Shown here: in pieces, positions 1 through 4,861 of the stretch
Layout of the letters: every line of letters begins with the position of its first letter
Position numbering within the stretch: position 1 is the stretch's first letter
Source: CAZEJK01 sp964512045
GTDB lineage: Bacteria > Acidobacteriota > Thermoanaerobaculia > Thermoanaerobaculales > Sulfomarinibacteraceae
Assembly: GCA_964512045.1 (NCBI GenBank)
Contig: CAZEJK010000276.1
Location: 1-6,760, forward strand
DNA: 6,760 bases
Direction of reading: 5' to 3'
The notes under the pieces: generated by a model
Told to the model about the DNA's origin: nothing
Databases searched by the model: none
What the model saw: the letters and a program-made list of their open reading frames with translations, nothing else
Made by a program: the position numbers and the translations under genes

Positions 1-35
1 ATTAAGAATTCAAAATTAAGAACTTAGAACTCAAC
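1..35. repeat. Degenerate 7-base tandem repeat, AT-rich
   Basis: Five consecutive 7-base units can be read: ATTAAGA, ATTCAAA, ATTAAGA, ACTTAGA and ACTCAAC. Columns 1, 3 and 5 are invariant (A, T, A), the second base is T or C, the sixth is G or A, and the last is A in four of five. The tract is very AT-rich in an otherwise GC-rich window. It touches the left edge, so the array probably continues outside and its true length is unknown. It resembles heptameric short tandemly repeated sequences known from some bacterial intergenic regions. It lies beyond the 3' end of the N-acyltransferase gene and overlaps no gene. The periodicity is seen directly; any function is unknown. Confidence 0.6.
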
Positions 36-47
36 CCAGGCGCTTTG

Positions 48-63
48 CTTCGAGTCTTCGAAG
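48..63 (-). terminator. Weak hairpin after the operon, possible terminator
   Basis: A 6-bp inverted repeat (CTTCGA / TCGAAG) with a 4-base loop lies 37 bases beyond the stop codon of the N-acyltransferase gene, where the minus-strand operon should end. There is no T run directly after the stem on the minus strand; T-rich sequence starts only about 12 bases later, in the AT-rich repeat. A factor-independent terminator is therefore possible but poorly supported. No other terminator-like structure is visible in bases 36-99. Confidence 0.2.
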
Positions 64-99
64 ATGCGGGATGCTTGAGCCGCTACAACGGCGCTGGTC

Positions 100-759
100 C
101 TACAGCGGAGCGGTCAGCGGAAGGGCTTCGATCTCGACCGAGATATCCGAGGCGAGCTCGCGAAACAGACGGTTGTCACGTTCCTTGAGACGGCGGTACG
201 CCCGGGGAATATCCAGGACCAGGATGATCCGCATGTGGTCGCAGGCCAGCTCGCCGTGGCGGTGGGTCCCGATCCGCTCGAACCCGAGGGCGCGCATGTG
301 GAAGTGGAGCGGAGAGTGGGGATCGCCGTCGTACACATCGGTGATCAGATGGGTGTAGCCACGTTGCACCACCTCGGTTATCGCCGCCTTCATCAGGCGC
401 AACGCTACCCGGATGTTCTTGCGGTAGCGAGGCACGATCATGAACCGAGCCACCTCGGCAAACCGCTTCCCCTTCTTCGCCTCCTCGATATCGATCACTC
501 GCTCGAACTCCACGCCAAGCTCCGGAGGAAGGTCCAACGAGAAGTCGTAGAGGAGACGGATCAGACCTGTCGGCTCTCCATCCACGGTCACCAGGAACCA
601 CGACATCCGGTCGATGCCCTCCAACCCGTCCGGAATCTCCTGCTCGGGTGTCTGGACCCAACCCTTCTCGTCCCGGTAGACCTCCTCGACGACGGTCAGC
701 GCCGCCTGCCGATCCGCCGCCGAAAGCACCTTACGTGTTTCAATCACTGGAGAGCCCAT
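100..759 (-). CDS. FeeM/LuxI-like N-acyltransferase (GNAT fold), last gene of the lipid operon
   Basis: The predicted protein has 219 residues and looks like an acyl-ACP- or acyl-CoA-dependent N-acyltransferase of the group that includes long-chain N-acyl amino acid synthases (FeeM) and LuxI-type autoinducer synthases. What is seen: an N-terminal segment VYRDEKGW (27-34) like the LuxI/FeeM Arg-Trp region, a strand GEPTGLIRLL (61-70) holding Arg68, and EVARFMIVP (102-110), which matches the conserved E-x-x-R-F core (Glu102, Arg105). PRYRKN follows, then a helix and a GNAT-like ending with RALGFERIG (156-164). No signal peptide or membrane segment is seen, so it is probably cytoplasmic or peripheral. 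The start at 759 is preferred over one at 816 because a perfect AAGGAGG precedes it by 5 bases. It overlaps the upstream acyltransferase gene by 20 bases, suggesting coupled translation. An OlsB-like or other GNAT role is possible; the amine acceptor is unknown. Confidence 0.8.
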   Translation of the reverse strand: MGSPVIETRKVLSAADRQAALTVVEEVYRDEKGWVQTPEQEIPDGLEGIDRMSWFLVTVDGEPTGLIRLLYDFSLDLPPELGVEFERVIDIEEAKKGKRFAEVARFMIVPRYRKNIRVALRLMKAAITEVVQRGYTHLITDVYDGDPHSPLHFHMRALGFERIGTHRHGELACDHMRIILVLDIPRAYRRLKERDNRLFRELASDISVEIEALPLTAPL

Positions 760-1600
760 CCGTTCCTCCTTCGGCACCGGTCTCCCGGTGCCCCTCCACA
801 GGGTACGGCTTCGCACATAGCCGTGACAACGTCACCATCACTCGATCCACAATTTTCTGCGCCAGCTCGCCCGCTGCCTCGCTATCGATACCTGCGGCCC
901 GGGACAGCTGCTGACACTCCGCATCGAACCATAGGGGCTCGCCGACGCGGACCTCCATCCTACCGATCTTCGGTACATGACCATACTCCTGAGCAGCGGG
1001 AAACCGGATACCGACCGGAACCACAGGCGCTTTGGTCCTGAGCACCACGAAACCGAGCCCTCTGCGACCACGTCGCAGCGTCATCGAGTGGTTGCGGGTC
1101 CCCTCCGGAAAGATGCCAACACTCTCCCCACGCTGCAGCGCCGCGCAGCAGGCATCCACCGGTCGAAACCCGGTCTGCCGCAGGCGGTAGGACTCTCCCA
1201 CCCGCATGAACGCAGGCTTGGTGTACACCGGAATCGGCTCGGTCATCCGGATGACTCTGCCGATCACAGGGATATGCATGAACATCCAGTCAGCGAGGAA
1301 CCGCACCACACGTCCGCCTCGGAAGTACGTCAGCAGCGCCGGCACCGCGACGGTCTCGAAGGAGTTGTTGTGGTTGAGTGCCCACACCGCGGGCTCTGGC
1401 ATGTCTGGCACTCGCTCGGCCCCTTCGATCCGAAGAAACGGACTGAACCCGATCAAGGCGGTCCGGAGCGCCCACCGACGCTCGCGATCGCCGGCGAACC
1501 CCGGCACCTCGGCCGTCAGGATCTCGGCGGCGGTCACGCGCTGGAGCCCGCCCTCGGAGCCGTTGCGGCCGGTCAGCTCGATGGCGTCAGTGGCTGGCAT
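740..1600 (-). CDS. PlsC-like (LPLAT family) acyltransferase with an H-x4-E motif
   Basis: The 286-residue protein is a glycerolipid-type acyltransferase. Enzymes of this superfamily move a fatty acyl chain from acyl-ACP or acyl-CoA to a hydroxyl, classically on lysophosphatidate, at the inner face of the membrane. Visible blocks in order: NHNNSFE (76-82) as the catalytic block I, with His77 and Glu82 where most PlsC proteins have H-x4-D; the region FLADWMFMHIPVIGRVIR (101-118); GIFPEGTRN (162-170), the phosphate-binding block III with Glu166, Gly167 and Arg169; and APVVPVGIRF (191-200), block IV. The dyad Glu is an accepted variant in LPLAT relatives such as LpxL. The ATG at 1600 overlaps the upstream glycosyltransferase by 14 bases; a start at 1648 would overlap it by 62, and GTG 1537 is also possible. 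None has a strong ribosome site. Its O-acyl acceptor could be a lysophospholipid, an N-acyl amino acid made by the next gene, or another lipid. Confidence 0.85.
   Translation of the reverse strand: MPATDAIELTGRNGSEGGLQRVTAAEILTAEVPGFAGDRERRWALRTALIGFSPFLRIEGAERVPDMPEPAVWALNHNNSFETVAVPALLTYFRGGRVVRFLADWMFMHIPVIGRVIRMTEPIPVYTKPAFMRVGESYRLRQTGFRPVDACCAALQRGESVGIFPEGTRNHSMTLRRGRRGLGFVVLRTKAPVVPVGIRFPAAQEYGHVPKIGRMEVRVGEPLWFDAECQQLSRAAGIDSEAAGELAQKIVDRVMVTLSRLCAKPYPVEGHRETGAEGGTDGLSSD
765..771 (-). promoter_or_regulatory. Strong ribosome binding site for the N-acyltransferase gene
   Basis: The minus strand reads AAGGAGG, 5 bases before the ATG at 759. It lies inside the 3' coding end of the upstream acyltransferase gene and decides the start of the N-acyltransferase. 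It is the best Shine-Dalgarno sequence in the window, so this gene may be translated efficiently on its own as well as by coupling. Confidence 0.8.
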
Positions 1601-2783
1601 CAGGTTGCGGATCCGCTGGCCACACTGGCGGGTACACCGTCCCATCACATGGACGCAGCTCCGTCTTCCTCTGAATCCGGTAGCTGTTCCCGCGCCACGT
1701 CACCGTGGCGCCGACAAACGGAACGACCCAGACCACTGTCACCAGCAGCTCGCGCAACAGCTCGAGCAGTGGATAGCTCACAACAGATCGACGCACTCCA
1801 ACCAACCGTTCCGTACGCCAGGCCAGTAGCGACATCACCATCCAGGACCCCGTCAGCGCCAGTATCGAGGTGGCGCCCGGCGCCACCGCCACACATAGTA
1901 GCGTCACCGGGATCGGATTGAGAACTAGCTCTGCCGCGTACGCCCACGGATGCATGTGCCGTCGGATTCTCGCCCAGCGCAGGTGCCGCCGGATGAACTG
2001 ACGCAGCCCCAGACGTCCGAGCACGTTATCAACGGGAAGCGGGTCCACCACGACTCGCAACCCACCGGACGCAATCGCCTCGCCGCACACCTGGTCCTCA
2101 GCCAGGAATCGGCCCAGCTCGGCAAAGCCTCCAATCGTCTCCAGCTCACGTCGCCGCAGCAGCATCGACTTGCCCACCGAGCACACCCTGTGCGCCACAC
2201 GCTCCACCGCTGCCGCTCCGCCCATCACGAACGTGTTCAGCTGCAAGGACTCGAGCGCCGCCCCCAGCCCGGTTCCGCCAACCCCCCTGATGAACGAGGT
2301 CACCATCCCAACGCCCGGCTGCTCGAGACGAGCGACCATCGCCCGCAGCAAGAGCTCGGGCACCTTCACGTTGCTGTCAGAGATCAGGAGATGCTCGTAC
2401 GCAGCCCTCCGGGCCATGTTGGCGAGGTTGTTGACCTTGGGGTTGTACCCGACCCGGTGTCCGGAGATCACGAACTGGACAGCTCGCTCCGGGTGACGTG
2501 CGGCCACGCGCCGTGCCACCGCCAACGCTGGATCGTCAGCGGCATCGACTCCGAACACGATCTCGTAGCGCGGATAGCTCAGGGCGAAGCAGCTCTCGAG
2601 GTTCATCTCCAGGTCCGGATCGAGCCCCTTGAGCGGTTTGAGCACGGTCACCGGCGGCGCGGGCTGCGGCAACGGTGGCCGGGCATCGATCAGGTGACGC
2701 CTCAGGCTGCAGGCGAAGACGCCCGCAAGACCCAGCCCGATTGCGGCCATCGCCAGAAGTATGCCGGCGACCATCGTTCGCAT
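1587..2783 (-). CDS. GT21 glycosyltransferase, ceramide glucosyltransferase / HpnI-like
   Basis: The 398-residue membrane protein resembles ceramide glucosyltransferase (GT21) and the hopanoid-associated glycosyltransferase HpnI, which move a sugar from a nucleotide sugar to a lipid at the membrane. An N-terminal hydrophobic segment (about 5-25) is followed by the GT-A domain. VLKPLKGLDPDLEMNLESCF (47-66) and YPRYEIVFGVDAADDPA (70-86) are close to animal ceramide glucosyltransferase and include the D1 aspartate (83 or 84). Next come GYNPKVNNL (112-120), D2 in ISDSNVKV (Asp136), D3 in FLAEDQ (Asp230) and the R-x-x-R-W motif RHLRW (266-270). Hydrophobic segments near 285-325 and 337-360 form the C-terminal membrane part. 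All catalytic motifs are present, so it should be active. It is the first gene of the minus-strand operon. ATG 2783 is used; ATG 2774 is an alternative and neither has a clear ribosome site. The lipid acceptor and sugar are unknown. Confidence 0.88.
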   Translation of the reverse strand: MRTMVAGILLAMAAIGLGLAGVFACSLRRHLIDARPPLPQPAPPVTVLKPLKGLDPDLEMNLESCFALSYPRYEIVFGVDAADDPALAVARRVAARHPERAVQFVISGHRVGYNPKVNNLANMARRAAYEHLLISDSNVKVPELLLRAMVARLEQPGVGMVTSFIRGVGGTGLGAALESLQLNTFVMGGAAAVERVAHRVCSVGKSMLLRRRELETIGGFAELGRFLAEDQVCGEAIASGGLRVVVDPLPVDNVLGRLGLRQFIRRHLRWARIRRHMHPWAYAAELVLNPIPVTLLCVAVAPGATSILALTGSWMVMSLLAWRTERLVGVRRSVVSYPLLELLRELLVTVVWVVPFVGATVTWRGNSYRIQRKTELRPCDGTVYPPVWPADPQPDASH

Positions 2784-2856
2784 CTTCGACCGTGGTGGTA
2801 AAGAGCGGATGAAGTGGCTGCAAAATCAGCAGGGGTATGCTGAGATACCGGTCCGT

Positions 2857-4140
2857 ATGGAGCCAGTACGCACCTCGAATCACGAGCCCGGCACGCCGTT
2901 GGTGGTCTCGGTCGCCATGGGGTACGGTCACCTCAGGGCGGCCTTTGCGGTAGCCGATGCTCTCGATGTAACGCCGCAGCGCGCCGACGCCGAACCACTC
3001 GCCGCACCAGCCGAGCTGGCCATGTGGGCGAAGAGCCGGCGGCGGTACGAACGTTTGACGCGCGCTTCGCAGCTGCCCTGGATCGGGCCGCTGCCACGCT
3101 GGCTGCTCGACAGATTGACCGATATCGCGCCGTTCGACCCTCCCGTTGACCGCAGTCGGCCTGACGTCGCGACGCGACATCTCGATCGACTGATCCGACG
3201 AGGGTTCGGAATGACGCTCGCCGAACACGCCGACGTCGAGCGGCGACCGGTGGTCAGCACGTTCTACGCGCAGGCGCTGGCGCACGAGCAGCATGGATCC
3301 ACTCCGTGCTTCTGCATCGTCACCGACTCCGACATCCACCGAATCTGGGCTCCGTGCCGGCCTCCACGGCGCATCACCTACCTGACCCCCACCCGCCGAG
3401 CCCAACGACGGCTGATCTCGTACGGTGTGCCCGAAGACCGCATCGTGCACACCGGCTTTCCGTTGCCATCGGAGCTGCTCGGCGGAGACGCTTTGAGCAT
3501 TGCCCGATCGGACCTCCGCCTCCGCCTGCTGCGTTTGGACCCCACCGGGCGTTTCCATGATCGCTGGGGGCTCGAGCCTCCGCAAAGCGACGACCGCTCG
3601 CCGAAGCCTCCGCAGCTGACTGCGGTCGTAGGCGGCGCCGGAGCGCAAGAACCGCATCTCATCGAGCTGATCGAAGGGTTGCTGCCCGCCATCGCTGACC
3701 ACCGACTCCGACTCACTGTCGCGACGGGTCTGCACACCGCAATCGCCAGCCGACTGCGACAGCGAACCGCATCGCACTCCTTCGCTGATCGGCTTCGGAT
3801 CCTCTCTTGGAGTGACTTCCGCACCTACTACCGCGAGTTCAACCAGCTCCTGCGCACAACGGATGTGCTGTGGACCAAGCCGAGCGAGATGGTGTTCTAC
3901 GGTGCACTCGGCATCCCGCTGCTGCTCGCCCCCCCGGTCGGCCAACACGAGTGGTACAACCGCCGATGGGCCAGTGAGCATGGCATCGCCCCCGCGGCGC
4001 GTTCGATCCCGAAGATCGCCGACTGGCTGCCTCGCTGGCTTTCCGACGGACGCCTGGCAGCCGCAGCCTGGAGCGGCTTCCACACTCTCCCGAAGCGGGG
4101 GGTCTACCGGATCGCCGACACCGTCACGGCAACAGGCTGA
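2857..4140 (+). CDS. GT-B glycosyltransferase distantly like MGDG synthase / MurG (GT28)
   Basis: The 427-residue protein looks like a two-domain GT-B enzyme. Near the N-terminus VVSVAMGYGHLRAAFAVADAL (16-36) matches in pattern the glycine-rich G-x-G-H-x-x-A-A loop of MGDG synthase and MurG, but with Met-Gly-Tyr-Gly-His. CFCIVTDSDIHRIWAP (151-166) resembles the V-T-D segment of MGDG synthase. HTGFPLP (198-204) matches its V-T-G-F-P-V linker region, and AVVGGAGAQ (256-264) the glycine-rich start of the C-terminal domain. TKPSEMVFYGALGIPLLLAPPVGQHEWYN (340-368) matches the nucleotide-sugar site, where T-K-P-G and G-Q-E-x-x-N are usual. No signal peptide is seen. The frame is open from 2761 and ATG 2809 is also possible; 2857 keeps a 73-base gap from the divergent GT21 gene, but no start has a strong ribosome site. 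The expected role is moving a sugar to a lipid such as diacylglycerol, which is inference. The 3' end overlaps the convergent phosphatase by 17 bases. Confidence 0.75.
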   Translation: MEPVRTSNHEPGTPLVVSVAMGYGHLRAAFAVADALDVTPQRADAEPLAAPAELAMWAKSRRRYERLTRASQLPWIGPLPRWLLDRLTDIAPFDPPVDRSRPDVATRHLDRLIRRGFGMTLAEHADVERRPVVSTFYAQALAHEQHGSTPCFCIVTDSDIHRIWAPCRPPRRITYLTPTRRAQRRLISYGVPEDRIVHTGFPLPSELLGGDALSIARSDLRLRLLRLDPTGRFHDRWGLEPPQSDDRSPKPPQLTAVVGGAGAQEPHLIELIEGLLPAIADHRLRLTVATGLHTAIASRLRQRTASHSFADRLRILSWSDFRTYYREFNQLLRTTDVLWTKPSEMVFYGALGIPLLLAPPVGQHEWYNRRWASEHGIAPAARSIPKIADWLPRWLSDGRLAAAAWSGFHTLPKRGVYRIADTVTATG

Positions 4141-4711
4141 TCAGCCCGAGCAGCATGCCCAGCGCAGCGCCCGCCGCGACGTCGGAGGCGAAGTGCACCC
4201 CCAGGGCGACCCGGGAGACCGCCATCAGGCACGCCAGCAGCGCAAATAGGGCGAACAGCGGAGGAACGAAGACCGACACCAGAACCATCGCCAGGACGGC
4301 GTGAAGCGTGTGTCCGGACGGGAAGCTCCCCTCGTCCGGAACCGGCGCTCGCTGTGGGGGTCCTCCCAGCAGCCGGCACGGTCGGCGCCGTCGGAACCGG
4401 CGCTTCAACGACCGCTGTACAGCCAGCCCAATGAGGCTCGCACACACCAGCCGGACGGCGCCGCTCCCCGCTCCGACCGCGGCCAGCAGCAGGATCGTCA
4501 CCACCGACAGCGCCCCGTCGCCGAACCGCGAGACACCGCGCAGCATGGCAAGCGTCGCCGTGCGCTGGACCGCACCAGCAAGACGCTCCACCACCCAGCG
4601 ATCCATCTCGGCGAGCCGCTGCACCCTACTCAGGCCATTCGATCCCACCAACATAGCGTCACGATCGAGCCCCGACGTAAAGGCCGCGCGTAGCGGATGC
4701 GAAGCCGCCAT
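4124..4711 (-). CDS. PAP2-family membrane lipid phosphatase
   Basis: The 195-residue protein carries the full three-part signature of the type 2 phosphatidic acid phosphatase superfamily, which removes phosphate from phosphatidate, phosphatidylglycerophosphate or polyprenyl (di)phosphates. Seen: K-x6-R-P at 103-111 in an arginine-rich stretch, FPSGH at 130-134 (nucleophile-supporting His134), and SRVALGVHFASD at 166-177, matching S-R-x5-H-x3-D with catalytic His173 and Asp177. Hydrophobic segments fall near 69-80, 84-98, 138-162 and 178-193, giving a multi-pass inner-membrane protein. The frame stays open far upstream across sppA, so the start must be chosen: ATG 4711 is used, with ATG 4654 or 4606 also possible; none has a clear ribosome site. 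The stop lies inside the convergent glycosyltransferase gene. The substrate cannot be told from motifs; phosphatidate would fit the neighbouring lipid genes. Confidence 0.85.
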   Translation of the reverse strand: MAASHPLRAAFTSGLDRDAMLVGSNGLSRVQRLAEMDRWVVERLAGAVQRTATLAMLRGVSRFGDGALSVVTILLLAAVGAGSGAVRLVCASLIGLAVQRSLKRRFRRRRPCRLLGGPPQRAPVPDEGSFPSGHTLHAVLAMVLVSVFVPPLFALFALLACLMAVSRVALGVHFASDVAAGAALGMLLGLISLLP

Positions 4712-4740
4712 CACGGGTGCGTAAAAAGGACACGGCGTGT

Positions 4741-4767
4741 GGACGTTGCCGGCTCGAGTCGACGTCC
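4741..4767. promoter_or_regulatory. 6-bp inverted repeat in the divergent region, possible operator
   Basis: GGACGT at 4741-4746 is repeated inverted as ACGTCC at 4762-4767 with 15 bases between. It sits between the divergent PAP2 and sppA genes and overlaps the -35 element of the possible sppA promoter, a place where a repressor could act. The length is short enough to arise by chance in GC-rich DNA. Confidence 0.2.
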
Positions 4768-4788
4768 GGATTTGAGGAGTAGTAGGAT
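4759..4788 (+). promoter_or_regulatory. Possible sigma-70-type promoter for sppA
   Basis: TCGACG (4759-4764, four of six matches to TTGACA) and TAGGAT (4783-4788, matching the T-A-n-n-n-T core) are separated by 18 bases. Transcription would begin near 4795, about 65 bases before the preferred sppA start. The -10 element overlaps an alternative in-frame ATG at 4787, so the two readings exclude each other. Short degenerate matches of this kind are common by chance. Confidence 0.25.
4774..4779 (+). promoter_or_regulatory. Alternative ribosome binding site upstream of sppA
   Basis: GAGGAG lies 7 bases before ATG 4787, which is in frame with sppA and would add 25 residues (a 652-residue product). 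Spacing is ideal, so this start cannot be dismissed, although the added residues are polar and not typical of the family. Confidence 0.35.
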
Positions 4789-4850
4789 GTTCGCAGCGCG
4801 CGGCATGGCCTACCAGCAGCACCCAGGGTCCCGCGACGCAATTTTCGGCC

Positions 4851-4856
4851 GAGGAG
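4851..4856 (+). promoter_or_regulatory. Ribosome binding site for sppA
   Basis: GAGGAG lies 5 bases before ATG 4862. It supports the start that gives a short basic N-terminus followed directly by the membrane anchor, as expected for this family. Confidence 0.65.
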
Positions 4857-4861
4857 CCATC

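Noticed and set aside
80..108. CCGCT ... AGCGG inverted repeat around the N-acyltransferase stop codon
   Set aside because: Five-base arms with a 19-base loop and no T run; too weak to call a terminator.
235..1041. Plus-strand 268-codon frame antisense to the N-acyltransferase
   Set aside because: No domain pattern; the minus strand has a perfect ribosome site and conserved E-x-x-R core.
977..2801. Long plus-strand open frames (977-1921 and 1950-2801) antisense to the operon
   Set aside because: No recognisable motifs, Pro/Arg/His-rich composition, and the opposite strand encodes full GT21 and PlsC-like proteins.
2784..2856. Promoter-like hexamers between the divergent glycosyltransferases (TATGCT at 2836 on plus, TTGCAG on minus)
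   Set aside because: No acceptable -35 partner on the plus strand, and the minus-strand -10 match is poor; promoters must exist here, but I cannot place them.
2536..4083. 515-codon open frame antisense to the MGDG-like glycosyltransferase
   Set aside because: It spans two real genes on different frames, has low-complexity Arg/Gly/Gln-rich composition and no motif; it is a high-GC shadow.
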